A stretch of DNA of 64,000 nt, from NCBI GenBank assembly GCA_023397655.1, contig JAEWTW010000023.1, positions 1 through 64,000 on the forward strand. Reading direction: 5' to 3'. Positions within the stretch are counted from its first letter, which is position 1. Each line of letters begins with the position of its first letter. This DNA comes from Bacillota bacterium (lineage in GTDB: Bacteria > Bacillota > Clostridia > Christensenellales > SZUA-584). Under the pieces are notes generated by a model. That model ran no database searches. It was given only the letters and a program-made list of their open reading frames with translations, and was not told the origin of the DNA. This document shows, one piece after another, positions 54,669 to 63,187 of this stretch. Made by a program: the position numbers and the translations under genes.

Positions 54669-55649
54669 TCAATCGATGATTTCGTCGATCAGCGTCTTTA
54701 GGTCTTCCTTTTCCTTGGGATCTTTGAACGACAGCGGAAAGTCTTCAGGCTTGTCCTCGTTCTCATATATCCAGGAATAATCATCATACTTGGGCTTATA
54801 ATCGCTGATGCTTTTTGGAGCTGCTTTGGGCGCTTCAGCCGGAGTCTGAACCGGCTGCTCCTGCTGCGGCTGTATCGCTTCCTCCGCAGGCTGCCTGTCT
54901 TCTGCCGGAGCTGACGTGAAATCAGCCGATTCCAGGGCGCCAAGCATCTTGTTGATCTCGTAAAGCTCCATAAACCCTGCCTGGTCTTCCGGGTTTTCCC
55001 CTGCCTCTTCTGCCTTTATCGACGGCAGCGAAACGCTTTCCGGTAAATCGGATGCCGTCTCGGGCTGCAGTTCAGGTTCGGAATCGTCGGGCAGATTCAG
55101 GCCGGGCATATCCTTTAAGCTCTGCGAGATGTCCTTGTCGATGCGGTGCAAAGCCTCGGTGTTGATGCCGCCGCCGAAGGGCGGTTCCTCCTGCCCGAAG
55201 TAGCTGCGGAACGTTTTTTCAAAATGAGCCGCCTGGGCGTTCACCATATTGGCAAAACTGGTGGCAAAGCCCTGCGCGCAGCCTTTGAGCTCCTGCAGCT
55301 TAATCTCCGCGTCAGCCAGTTCTCTGGTGGCCTGATCAGCCCGCTTGCGGGCCGTGGTCTCAGCGCTGCTGATTACCAGTTCGGCTTTGCGCGAAGCGTC
55401 GTTGATGATGCGTTCAGCGGATTTCTGAGCGGAAACAAGCGTGTTCATAATGGTGTCTTCGGCTTCCTTGACTTTCCGCGCCTGTTCTCTCAAAGTCGCC
55501 AGCTCATTCTTCATCATTGCGTTTTCGTTCTGCATCTCTTTGAACTCGTCAATGATTTGATCGAGGAACTTATCGACTTCATCCTCATCGTATCCTTTAA
55601 AGGAACGCTTAAATGTTTTTTCCAGTATATCCTTAACCGTTAAAGGCAC
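54669..55649 (-). CDS. divIVA: DivIVA-domain protein
   Basis: Coiled-coil protein that marks negatively curved membrane at poles and septa. The N-terminal membrane-targeting part reads LTVKDILEKTFKRSFKGYDE, typical of the family, followed by a long coiled coil (about residues 30-150). The remaining 170 residues are a disordered acidic, Pro/Gln/Ala-rich tail, making it longer (326 aa) than Bacillus DivIVA (164 aa). GTG start with AAAGGGG. ylmG and ylmH, usually between sepF and divIVA, are missing. Confidence 0.9.
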   Translation of the reverse strand: MPLTVKDILEKTFKRSFKGYDEDEVDKFLDQIIDEFKEMQNENAMMKNELATLREQARKVKEAEDTIMNTLVSAQKSAERIINDASRKAELVISSAETTARKRADQATRELADAEIKLQELKGCAQGFATSFANMVNAQAAHFEKTFRSYFGQEEPPFGGGINTEALHRIDKDISQSLKDMPGLNLPDDSEPELQPETASDLPESVSLPSIKAEEAGENPEDQAGFMELYEINKMLGALESADFTSAPAEDRQPAEEAIQPQQEQPVQTPAEAPKAAPKSISDYKPKYDDYSWIYENEDKPEDFPLSFKDPKEKEDLKTLIDEIID

Positions 55650-55720
55650 GCTTATACCCCTTTCCCACTTTTTCGCAGATCAATAGCTTTAATATCCCCT
55701 TCAAACAAAAGGCTATACGC

Positions 55721-55751
55721 GACATGCCACAAGCGCAGCCTGCGGCATGTC
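55721..55751 (-). other. Hairpin between sepF and divIVA
   Basis: Inverted repeat GACATGCC / GGCATGTC with a partly paired inner region. No U tract follows, so termination is doubtful; it may act as an mRNA stability or processing element. Confidence 0.45.
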
Positions 55752-55772
55752 GGTCAGCACATATAAAGCTTA

Positions 55773-56237
55773 TCAGTCAAATCTGCGAAAACCATCACGG
55801 GTGCTCCGCTCGTCCGCATTCTGAGCGATATCGACATTGGACGGAGCGACAACGAAAATGCTTCTGGCAACCTTCTTGATATCGCCGCCCAGTGAATACA
55901 CCGCGCCGCCGACAAAATCCAGAATCCTCTGGCCCAGCTCCACGTCCATCTCATCAAGGTTCATGATGACCGGCTTTCTGGCCTTCAGATTGTCGATGAT
56001 GCATTCCGCCTCTTCGTAGCTGGACGGCTGGAATACAAGCATGCGCATCTTCGATGCGGAATTCGGAAGCCCGACCACTTTGCTTTGCTTGCGCTTGGGC
56101 AGTCTCTCTTCCTGTTCTTCCATCATCATCTCTTCTTCGTAGAATTCCTCTTCTTCGTCCATGATCTCGTCATTTTCGAATTCTTCTTCCTCAAGGCCAA
56201 CCGCGTCTAATATACGGTTAAAAAAACCTCTCGCCAT
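55773..56237 (-). CDS. sepF: Cell division protein SepF
   Basis: Septal protein that bends membranes and tethers FtsZ. The N-terminal amphipathic segment (ARGFFNRILDAVG), a Glu-rich linker (residues 16-45), and the C-terminal SepF domain with QPSSYEEAECIIDNLKARKP and GAVYSLGGDIKKVARSIFVV are clear. Length 154 aa. It follows yggS by 23 bases. Confidence 0.96.
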   Translation of the reverse strand: MARGFFNRILDAVGLEEEEFENDEIMDEEEEFYEEEMMMEEQEERLPKRKQSKVVGLPNSASKMRMLVFQPSSYEEAECIIDNLKARKPVIMNLDEMDVELGQRILDFVGGAVYSLGGDIKKVARSIFVVAPSNVDIAQNADERSTRDGFRRFD

Positions 56238-56260
56238 AGTATTGTAACCCCCTGAAAAAT

Positions 56261-56947
56261 TTAATTTGACCTCGCCCCAAATACGGCCGTGCCGATCCTG
56301 ACCACATTTGAGCCTTCCTCTATGGCGGCTTCAAAATCGTCCGACATACCCATTGAAAGGTATTCAAACCCGGTATACACTTTTCTGAAACGGTCATAGA
56401 GCATGCGCATTTTTTCAAAATGCTGTCTGTTATCACCCGCATGTTGGGCTGCCGGCGGTATCGCCATCAGTCCTTTAATGTGGATGCTCCTCATATCAGA
56501 CAACTGCTCCAAAAACTGTTCCAGCTCCTCTTCGTATACGCCGGACTTCGTCGGTTCCTTGGCGATGTTGAGCTGCACAAGCGCACTGAGCTGCGTGCCT
56601 TTTATATGGCACTGTCTTTGAATCTCATGCGCTAATGTGACCCTGTCTAATGAGTGCAGCAGATGCACACCTCCGTCAGTCAAATACTTGACCTTGTTGG
56701 TCTGCAGCGGCCCGATGATGTGCCAGATAAAGCCGTCTCCCAAAACCTCACGTTTTTTGAGATACTCCTGCACACGGTTTTCACCAAAATCCCGTATCCC
56801 GGCTTTATATGCCTCGGACACGGCGGCGACGTCCACCGTCTTACTGACCGCTATGATTGTGATATCGCTGCGACTCCTGCCTGTTTTGCTTGCGCTGGCA
56901 TCCACCCTTTCTTCGATCATTCTGATGTTCTGTTCAATGCTGGTCAT
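56261..56947 (-). CDS. PLP homeostasis protein YggS/PROSC family
   Basis: PLP-binding TIM-barrel protein without known catalysis that buffers pyridoxal phosphate and affects amino-acid pools. The lysine region is IAVSKTVDVAAVSEAYKAG (near residue 33), and IGPLQTNK (near 83) and SMGMSDDFEAAIEEGS (near 199) are family motifs. Length 228 aa. It sits before sepF as in most Gram-positives (YlmE). Confidence 0.94.
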   Translation of the reverse strand: MTSIEQNIRMIEERVDASASKTGRSRSDITIIAVSKTVDVAAVSEAYKAGIRDFGENRVQEYLKKREVLGDGFIWHIIGPLQTNKVKYLTDGGVHLLHSLDRVTLAHEIQRQCHIKGTQLSALVQLNIAKEPTKSGVYEEELEQFLEQLSDMRSIHIKGLMAIPPAAQHAGDNRQHFEKMRMLYDRFRKVYTGFEYLSMGMSDDFEAAIEEGSNVVRIGTAVFGARSN

Positions 56948-56979
56948 CTATCCCCCACCTTTGAGCAAGGTGCCATCGA

Positions 56980-58230
56980 CTATTTTTTGATAAGTTGTCC
57001 CACTTCAAGGCCCGGCTGCCCTTCATAGGTTTTTACGAATACATACTCGCCGTCGTCAGCGACCACCACCACCGGCACAATCTGCCCGTCCGCAGTCTCG
57101 ACATAGTCCACATCATCAGAGGTTTTCACACAGCCTGCCGGTATGCGAAGCCCTTCCTGAATGTTGTACAGCTTGGCCGAAACGCGCCGGTCTCCAAGCA
57201 GCGGGCCAATATTATCCTGTATCAGTATAGTATACACATAGCCGTCATTATTTTCAAGCTTTGTCGTATTAAAAACCACGCCGGTATACTGAGATTCCAG
57301 ATAATCATCAAAAACGAGTGAAAAGGCGTTCCCCACATACATCTCGGGTATCTTTTTCTCACTCAGCATCACCACATACCATTCGTTCTCATCGACAACG
57401 CGGTACAGCGGCGCGGTGGCCTGATCCTCTTCGTTCGTCCTTACCGTTTTGCCCGCTTCCACTTCCTCCAGCGCCTTCTTGGTAAAGCGGCCGATATTGT
57501 CTTTGGTCATCAGCGCTTCGCAGCCGTCAAAGTAGAAGCTGACAGTGCCGCTCTCCTTGGCGTTAAGGCTGGTGCGCCACCCGGCGATCTGCGTCAGCAG
57601 TTCGGTCTCCTCGGCATAATATCCGCGCAGGGTGTCGTCCGGCATGACGGAGCTCTTCTGATATGCCATGCGCTCATCCAGCAGCGTGGCCATCTCGCGC
57701 TCAAGGAGCAGCGTTTTGTTAAGATCTCCGACAGCCACCGCCTGCTCGATTTCTTTAGCCTTGGCATCGATGCGGCTGTTAATATCGTTCAGCTGCTCAT
57801 CGATGATGCCCGCCTGCAGCTCGTTGGTCTGGTAATCCAGTATTGTCTTCTGCAGATCCAGCAATATGGACAGCGTCTCATCGTTGTAGCCCCATTCGTA
57901 AACCTCAATGATGGGGTCCCCTTCGTCCACGTGCTGGCCTTCCACCGCAATGAAGTCCGTTTTGCCGTAATTCTTCGCTTCGTAGACAACCTCACTGCGC
58001 AAAACGAGCATGTCGTAATTCGCGGTGAATTCCGTGCTTGCCCATTCCACCGGCGCCGTGGGCTGTCCGCGCAGCACCAGAAACAGCGTTACCGCTGCTG
58101 CCGCCACTGCCGCAAGCAGATACAGGTAGAACTTCAGCTTTGGTTTGCGCCGCACCGTTACCCTGCGGTTCATGGTTTGGGGCGGGCGCTCATAATGATA
58201 ACGGCCACTCGTTCTTTGCCTGACTGCCAT
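56980..58230 (-). CDS. HlyD-family membrane-fusion-like protein
   Basis: Single-pass membrane protein (416 aa): basic cytoplasmic N-terminus, membrane helix at about residues 34-52, a biotinyl-lipoyl-like half (EGQHVDEGDPIIEVYEWGY), a coiled coil (about 125-200) and a beta-rich C-terminal domain ending VGQLIKK. This is the fold of HlyD/MFP adaptors. No ABC or RND partner lies near it; instead it is upstream of yggS-sepF, a position seen in Clostridia, which suggests a link to division or septal wall work. That link is inference. Confidence 0.75.
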   Translation of the reverse strand: MAVRQRTSGRYHYERPPQTMNRRVTVRRKPKLKFYLYLLAAVAAAAVTLFLVLRGQPTAPVEWASTEFTANYDMLVLRSEVVYEAKNYGKTDFIAVEGQHVDEGDPIIEVYEWGYNDETLSILLDLQKTILDYQTNELQAGIIDEQLNDINSRIDAKAKEIEQAVAVGDLNKTLLLEREMATLLDERMAYQKSSVMPDDTLRGYYAEETELLTQIAGWRTSLNAKESGTVSFYFDGCEALMTKDNIGRFTKKALEEVEAGKTVRTNEEDQATAPLYRVVDENEWYVVMLSEKKIPEMYVGNAFSLVFDDYLESQYTGVVFNTTKLENNDGYVYTILIQDNIGPLLGDRRVSAKLYNIQEGLRIPAGCVKTSDDVDYVETADGQIVPVVVVADDGEYVFVKTYEGQPGLEVGQLIKK

Positions 58231-58339
58231 TTTTAACCCTTCCTGTTGGTCACCTTTACTATTTCTCCGTTAAAAAAAAAATTCCTTTATAGAGGAATAT
58301 AAAAAAAGCGCGAAAAACCGATTTTAATGTCCCGGTTGT

Positions 58340-58750
58340 CTACAGGTCTATCCGCACCTCCACGCTGTTGCCGCGCCCGCCAAAATTCATGTCCTGACAC
58401 AGCGCCTGAACCAGCCGAAGGCCGCGACCGCGCTCCTTGTATAATCCGTCTTCATCCACAGGCCGGGCCAGCCGTTCCATAGCCCGATCAAATTCAAACC
58501 CTTCGCCGCCGTCCTTGATGCCGATGCACAGGCTGTTGCCTCGCATACCGGCCGCCAGTATCACCGGAGTTTTGGATGAGGGGGCGGCATGCTCAAAGCT
58601 GTTCACCAGCAGTTCGTTGATTACCAGCGCAATATCAAACCGGCGCTCCTCAGACAGCGCCGTATGGCGGCCCACACCGGTGATCACACCGTTTGCCACC
58701 TCTTTGATATCATCTATGGAAGTCAGCACATAGCGGCTCGAATAACACAT
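58340..58750 (-). CDS. RsbW/SpoIIAB-like HATPase with intact ATP site
   Basis: GHKL-fold ATP-binding protein (136 aa) like anti-sigma kinases. All ATP-site motifs are visible: N box INELLVNSFEHA (about residues 45-56), G1 box KDGGEGF (near 78) and G2 box GRGLRLVQAL (near 108). It lies 98 bases downstream of the SigB-like gene. Because the RsbW homologue on the other side of the sigma gene lacks these residues, this protein is the better candidate for the kinase. ATG at 58750 chosen; an overlapping GTG lies two codons upstream. Confidence 0.82.
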   Translation of the reverse strand: MCYSSRYVLTSIDDIKEVANGVITGVGRHTALSEERRFDIALVINELLVNSFEHAAPSSKTPVILAAGMRGNSLCIGIKDGGEGFEFDRAMERLARPVDEDGLYKERGRGLRLVQALCQDMNFGGRGNSVEVRIDL

Positions 58751-58848
58751 ACACACTTACCAGTAAAGCACATATTTTCGCGTAAAAAGGCATTGCCTTC
58801 CACGCCGCGCTTCATACTCTATATACCCTGTATGGCCCGCGCCTAAAC

Positions 58849-59592
58849 TCATTTTTCATAGAAATTTCTGAACTTGACGAGTATCCGCCGCTCGATTCTG
58901 GACACGTACATCTGAGAAACGCCCAGCATCGCAGCCACCTCGCGCTGGCTCTTGTCCTGACCGTAGCGCTGCTCGATCACCTTCTTCTCCACATCGCTCA
59001 AATGGTCCAGACAGTAGTCCAGAAAATCCTTGTCCTCAATCTGCTCGTACGCGTTGTCAGTGCTGCCCACCAGCTTGATCAGCTGCGAATCCTCGCTCAT
59101 CGCCACAAAGCTGTCCAGCGACGTGGCGTATCCCACCGACTGCGCTTCCATCAGTTCCAGTACGCGTTCTACCGTCAGCCCAAGGTATTCCGCCATCTGG
59201 TCGGGCGTGGCGCTGCGGCCATATTTGGCAGTCAGCACAGCCTTGGCCTCCTCCAGCTTGCGGATCATTTCACTCTCCCGCCGCGAGATGCGCACCATGC
59301 GCGTCTTGTCGCGGAAGTAGTTCTTGATCTCGCCCACCAGCGTGGGTGTCGCAAAGCTGGCAAACTTGACGCCGCGTCCCGATTCAAAGCGGTCCAGCGC
59401 CTTCACCAGTGCCAGAGAAGCCACCTGAAACAGGTCGTCATATTCCACGCCCCGCCCCACGAACTTCTTGGCGACTATTTCTGCAATATAAAGATACTTC
59501 TCCAGAATGTGGTTGCGCAGCGATTCGGAACGCGTCTGCTCGTAGCGTTCAAACAACGACTGTTCTGTCACATCCGCCCTAACCTGCTCCAT
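58849..59592 (-). CDS. SigB/SigF/SigG-type sigma factor
   Basis: Group 3 sigma-70 factor (247 aa) with region 2 (GVEYDDLFQVASLALVKALD), region 3 (FRDKTRMVRISRRESEM) and region 4 with a helix-turn-helix (SQREVAAMLGVSQMYVSRIE). Detail such as FRDKT and GVSQMYVSR reads closer to general-stress SigB than to SigF. ATG at 59592 has TTGGGGA upstream; a GTG at 59616 overlapping the previous stop has no SD. Confidence 0.9.
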   Translation of the reverse strand: MEQVRADVTEQSLFERYEQTRSESLRNHILEKYLYIAEIVAKKFVGRGVEYDDLFQVASLALVKALDRFESGRGVKFASFATPTLVGEIKNYFRDKTRMVRISRRESEMIRKLEEAKAVLTAKYGRSATPDQMAEYLGLTVERVLELMEAQSVGYATSLDSFVAMSEDSQLIKLVGSTDNAYEQIEDKDFLDYCLDHLSDVEKKVIEQRYGQDKSQREVAAMLGVSQMYVSRIERRILVKFRNFYEK

Positions 59593-59609
59593 ATTGTCCC
59601 CAACGATTT

Positions 59610-59978
59610 CTAACACGGCTGTTTATTGAAGCGCACCGCTTTCACGATGCCGTCTTCTTCATCGATCTCGCAGCTATCCACCAATGCCTCCAGCAGATAT
59701 TGGCTGAGGCTCTCTTCCTGCAGCTCCTCAGCGGAACCGCTCTGCCCCTGCCCCACAAACTCCAGCGACATGCCGTCGCCTGCTGTGATCTGTATGCGAA
59801 GTACATCGGGTTTCGATTCCAGCAGCAGTATGCACGCCTCCGCGCTGGCCACCTTGAGGTCCTCAATGTCCTCAATGCCAAAGCACCCGCGTTCTGCAAC
59901 GGCGGACACCACCAGCCGCACGGCCAGTATGTATTCGGGTTTGGCCGGAAACTCAAGTCTGATAATATCGCCGCTCAC
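59610..59978 (-). CDS. RsbW-like anti-sigma factor lacking ATP-binding residues
   Basis: 122-aa protein that aligns with RsbW by layout (IEDLKVASAEACILLLES, later LLEALVDSCEIDEEDG) and by position between RsbV and the sigma gene. The N-box Asn/His (normally in SEACxNAxxH) are gone, replaced by ILLLESKP, and the G1 box DxGxGF is replaced by VGQGQSGSAE. It should not bind ATP or phosphorylate, but could still hold sigma. The GTG overlaps the RsbV stop (GTGA), with AAGGAAAC before. Confidence 0.75.
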   Translation of the reverse strand: MSGDIIRLEFPAKPEYILAVRLVVSAVAERGCFGIEDIEDLKVASAEACILLLESKPDVLRIQITAGDGMSLEFVGQGQSGSAEELQEESLSQYLLEALVDSCEIDEEDGIVKAVRFNKQPC

Positions 59979-60295
59979 GTTTCCTTCACCTCAATGTCAA
60001 AGATTCTGTCCAGCCCGGTCAGCGTAAAAATCTTGGCGATATGCGGCTTTAAGCTGACGATACTGATTTGTCTTTCGGCTTCCTTGACCTTTTTAAGTGC
60101 GCTCACCAGCACCCCAAGACCCGTCGAATCGATGTACTTGAGGCTTGCGCAGTCCAGCACGATATCCGCCTTCCTCTCGTCGATCAAGGCGTGCAGCTCG
60201 GATTTCAAGCTGTCAGCGTTGTAGATATCCACCTCGCCGTAGAGATGCACATCCCATCTGTCCATCCCTTCATCGTAATTCGCATCCAAGAGCAT
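59975..60295 (-). CDS. STAS-domain anti-sigma factor antagonist, RsbV/SpoIIAA-like
   Basis: Single STAS domain, 106 aa, that would free the sigma factor by binding its anti-sigma partner when unphosphorylated. The phosphorylation-site motif is intact in KYIDSTGLGVLVSALKKVK (Ser near residue 54). First gene of the module, with CAGGAGG before its ATG. Confidence 0.9.
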   Translation of the reverse strand: MLLDANYDEGMDRWDVHLYGEVDIYNADSLKSELHALIDERKADIVLDCASLKYIDSTGLGVLVSALKKVKEAERQISIVSLKPHIAKIFTLTGLDRIFDIEVKET

Positions 60296-60321
60296 AGGCC
60301 ATCCTCCTGTTCATTTCCATA

Positions 60322-60330
60322 ATTATAACA
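60322..60330 (-). promoter_or_regulatory. Extended -10 promoter of the rsbV-sigma operon
   Basis: Minus strand TGTTATAAT: -10 hexamer (60322-60327) with TG extension, about 27 bases before the RsbV start. The -35 is poor. It looks like a housekeeping promoter rather than a SigB-type one. Confidence 0.6.
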
Positions 60331-60372
60331 CATACTCACGGTAACTTGTCCAACAAACTGTGGAACTTTTCT

Positions 60373-61497
60373 TTAAAGAATAACCCACGCACCGGCCATC
60401 GCCGATTCCACCGCCTTGTCCAGCACGTACTGGTTGTATACGCCGTCGTCAATGGAAGGAGACGGCGCTGTGCCCGTATGGATGCTGTTGAAAAACGTGT
60501 ACATGCTGTGCGCGTGTGCCCTCACCCAGCCGATCGCCAGCTTGGGCGCGGGTATCTGCCCGCCCGGCGCTTCATAGCGCTGATACGACTCTATCGCCTT
60601 GAAGCCGCGGTTACCCCCGAACGTTCCGTCGGCATCCGTACAGTCGTAAAAATCCACCGTATTGGGGTAATCAGCATTGAAGCGCAGTGCACCCTTGTCG
60701 CCGTACAGCCGGATATCCAGCTCGTCGTTGGTGCCCGTGGCCAGCTTGGACGCCGTGATGGTGCCCATTGCGCCGTTTTTCAGCTGCGCTGTCATATAAA
60801 CCGCATCGTCCACATCCACCGTTTTGCTGCCGCCGTCCGCGGGGCGCTCTCCCGTCACCGTCTGCATCGCCGCGTTCAGCCGCGCAATCGGTCCGGCGAG
60901 AAAGCATAGCAGGTCAGCCGCGTGCGAACCCATATCCGCCAGCGTGCCGCTGCCCGAAAGCTCGCGGGAAAACCGCCACGTATGCTTCTTATCTGCGTCC
61001 ACGTTGGATGCGTGGTTGTACACCACCTGAAATGACAGCAGTCGTCCCAGCCGTCCTTCGTCCATCAGCTGTTTGGCGCGCATGACCGCCGGAAAGTGCC
61101 GGTTGTTAAACACCATCTGCGCCACCTTGTCCGACTTGTCTGCCGCCGCCTTGATACGCAGTGCCTCGTCATAGCTGGTCGCAATGGGCTTCTCGCAGTA
61201 GAGATGCTTGCCCGCCTCCAGCGCCATCACAGCGTACTGAGCGTGCTGGCTGTTGGGCAGGCAGATGCTGATGGCATCGATGTCGTCCCGGGCGATCAGC
61301 TCTTCAGGCGAACGGGCTGCAAATTCGAAGCCCATGCTGTCCACCGCGCGCTGCGCCTTCTCGAACGTCCTGTTGTACACGCCTGCCAGCCTGACGCCGA
61401 AGGGCAGATCGTACAAAAACGGAAGTGCGCCCGCCGCATAAGCGTGAACCCGTCCGATGGTGCCAAAACCCAGTATGCCCAGCCTGTAAACCTTCAT
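60373..61497 (-). CDS. Gfo/Idh/MocA-family oxidoreductase
   Basis: NAD(P)-dependent dehydrogenase of sugars or cyclitols. Rossmann fold GILGFGTIGRVHAY (about residues 8-21), YCEKPIATSYDEALR (near 98, with the family Lys of EKP) and the C-terminal alpha/beta domain with DMGSHAADLLCFL near 190. Length 374 aa. Substrate cannot be told. It follows the alpha/beta hydrolase by 7 bases and is probably in the same transcript. Confidence 0.88.
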   Translation of the reverse strand: MKVYRLGILGFGTIGRVHAYAAGALPFLYDLPFGVRLAGVYNRTFEKAQRAVDSMGFEFAARSPEELIARDDIDAISICLPNSQHAQYAVMALEAGKHLYCEKPIATSYDEALRIKAAADKSDKVAQMVFNNRHFPAVMRAKQLMDEGRLGRLLSFQVVYNHASNVDADKKHTWRFSRELSGSGTLADMGSHAADLLCFLAGPIARLNAAMQTVTGERPADGGSKTVDVDDAVYMTAQLKNGAMGTITASKLATGTNDELDIRLYGDKGALRFNADYPNTVDFYDCTDADGTFGGNRGFKAIESYQRYEAPGGQIPAPKLAIGWVRAHAHSMYTFFNSIHTGTAPSPSIDDGVYNQYVLDKAVESAMAGAWVIL

Positions 61498-61504
61498 GAA
61501 TCCG

Positions 61505-62428
61505 TTATATCCTTTTCCTCAGCCACGTCCGTATATCGTCATAGACACGCTGCTTCTGTTTTTCATTGAGTATTTCGTGACGCATTCCCTTGTAGATATG
61601 AAACTCCATATCGGCAAGTCCGGCCTTCTGATAATCCGCCACGTCCTTTTTAACTTCCTTAAGCCCGGATCCTCCCATGGTATCCAGCTCGCCCGACCCG
61701 ATGAACAGCGGCAATGCCTTTGGCGTCCCGCTGAAGGTCTCCTTCTTGAACGCCGCCCGCGTCCCATACAACAACTCGTCGATAAATGCCGCCGTTGTCG
61801 TATTGCCGCAATATTCGTCTGCCGCGTACGCCTGCACCACCGCTTCGTCACTGCTGATAAATTCGCTGCCCGTCGCCCCCTTGAAAGGCAGGTTCAGCGT
61901 ACCAAACACCAGCTTATGGCACAGCGGCGATCTGTGTCTGCGTCCATAAAGTGCCGAGATCGCTTTGGCAATGCCGCGCACCAGCGCGATCAGCGCCGGG
62001 CTGACACGGCCCGTTCCGGTCAGTATCAGTCCATGAAGCTCAGCACCCCAGCGCGATGCGTACACACGCGCCATCAGCGAGCCCATGCTGTGTCCCATCA
62101 GGAACACCGGGAGGCCGGGATTCTCTTCCCTGATATGCACTGTCAGCAGATGCATGTCCTCCACCGACTGTAAAAAGCCGCCGCCTCTTTCACCCAGGTA
62201 AGCCACGTTCTCCGGGCTGCCTGCCGTTTTGCCGTGGCCCCGGTGGTCGTTCGCGTATACGGCAAAGCCGTTGTCCGCAAGGTATCGGGCGAAATGATCG
62301 TAACGCAGCGCATGCTCCACCGCGCCGTGCGCAATCTGCACAACGGCAATAGGCTGTTCAGGTATCCAGCGGTACGTATGCAAGACCGTTCCGTCCGGTG
62401 TAACGAGGGAAAACTCCTGATACAACAT
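61505..62428 (-). CDS. Alpha/beta hydrolase, monoacylglycerol lipase-like
   Basis: Serine hydrolase of the hydrolase-4 (lysophospholipase/monoacylglycerol lipase) group. The nucleophile lies in GHSMGS (near residue 111), the acid in SGELDTMGG and the His in GMRHEILNE near the C-terminus; HGAVEHALRY supplies the oxyanion region. Length 307 aa, no signal peptide. GGAGG stands ten bases before the ATG (a GTG two codons earlier is closer). Divergent from glpP, which links it loosely to glycerol metabolism. Confidence 0.86.
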   Translation of the reverse strand: MLYQEFSLVTPDGTVLHTYRWIPEQPIAVVQIAHGAVEHALRYDHFARYLADNGFAVYANDHRGHGKTAGSPENVAYLGERGGGFLQSVEDMHLLTVHIREENPGLPVFLMGHSMGSLMARVYASRWGAELHGLILTGTGRVSPALIALVRGIAKAISALYGRRHRSPLCHKLVFGTLNLPFKGATGSEFISSDEAVVQAYAADEYCGNTTTAAFIDELLYGTRAAFKKETFSGTPKALPLFIGSGELDTMGGSGLKEVKKDVADYQKAGLADMEFHIYKGMRHEILNEKQKQRVYDDIRTWLRKRI

Positions 62429-62557
62429 ACACACAGTACCTCCGTTTTTATCATATCATTATCGATAATCTTTGTAAATAGAGCCCGAATTTGTACAGGC
62501 AATGCTGTTTGGCGATGTGAGTGCTGCCCTTACTGACAGACAGCGTTCACAGCCAAG

Positions 62558-62585
62558 TTTACACAATGCAGAATTATGTTATAAT
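62558..62585 (+). promoter_or_regulatory. Promoter of glpP
   Basis: -35 TTTACA (62558-62563), 16-base spacer, -10 TATAAT (62580-62585) with TG extension, 32 bases before the GTG start. Strong housekeeping match. Confidence 0.82.
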
Positions 62586-62617
62586 ATCGTATAGGTATAT
62601 ATTAAGGAGAAAAAACC

Positions 62618-63187
62618 GTGCACGATTATATTGAAGTGATACGCGACAATCCCATCATCGCCGCGGTGCAGACCCGCCCGGCGCTGGAGCGCGCATTGGA
62701 ACTGAAAGTGCCCACCGTGTTTTTGCTCAATACCGACATCTTTTCAGCCCGGGCACTGGTGGACATGGCCAAGGCGGCGGGCAGCCACGTGTTCTTGCAT
62801 ATGGACTTGATTGACGGCTTGGCGGCCAGCGCACGCGCTCTGGACTACATCCAGACGAGCATGAGCCCTTCCGGCATCATCAGCACGCGCAGCGGTCTGG
62901 TCAAATACGCGCGGGACAACGGCATATTCTGCATCCAGCGCTTCTTCATGGTGGACAGCGCCTCGTTCGAGAACTCGGTGAAGACGGCCGAGAAGGTACG
63001 CCCCTCCATGATCGAGCTGATGCCCGGCGTGATCCCCGACGTCATCCGGCGCTTTGCGCAGTCGGTGGACATCCCCGTCATCGCGGGCGGTCTTGTCACC
63101 GAGCGCCGTCAGGTGATCGATGCGCTGTCGGCCGGTGCCATCGGCGTCTCCACGGGCAACGCACCGCTTTGGCTCCAGAACGCTTAA
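62618..63187 (+). CDS. glpP: Glycerol-3-phosphate-responsive antiterminator GlpP
   Basis: RNA-binding antiterminator that, with glycerol-3-phosphate, allows transcription of glp genes in Bacillota. The 189-aa TIM-barrel-like protein matches in full, including VFLLNTDI, HMDLIDGLA, SPSGIISTRSGLV, ELMPGVIPDVI and PVIAGGLVTERRQV. The GTG start has AAGGAG nine bases upstream. No glpF, glpK or glpD gene and no target leader is visible nearby, so it acts in trans or its targets lie outside the window. Confidence 0.93.
   Translation: MHDYIEVIRDNPIIAAVQTRPALERALELKVPTVFLLNTDIFSARALVDMAKAAGSHVFLHMDLIDGLAASARALDYIQTSMSPSGIISTRSGLVKYARDNGIFCIQRFFMVDSASFENSVKTAEKVRPSMIELMPGVIPDVIRRFAQSVDIPVIAGGLVTERRQVIDALSAGAIGVSTGNAPLWLQNA

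Noticed and set aside
62558..62563. TTTACA before glpP as a Pho box.
   Set aside because: Only one unit is present and it sits at exact -35 spacing from a TATAAT, so it is better read as a -35.
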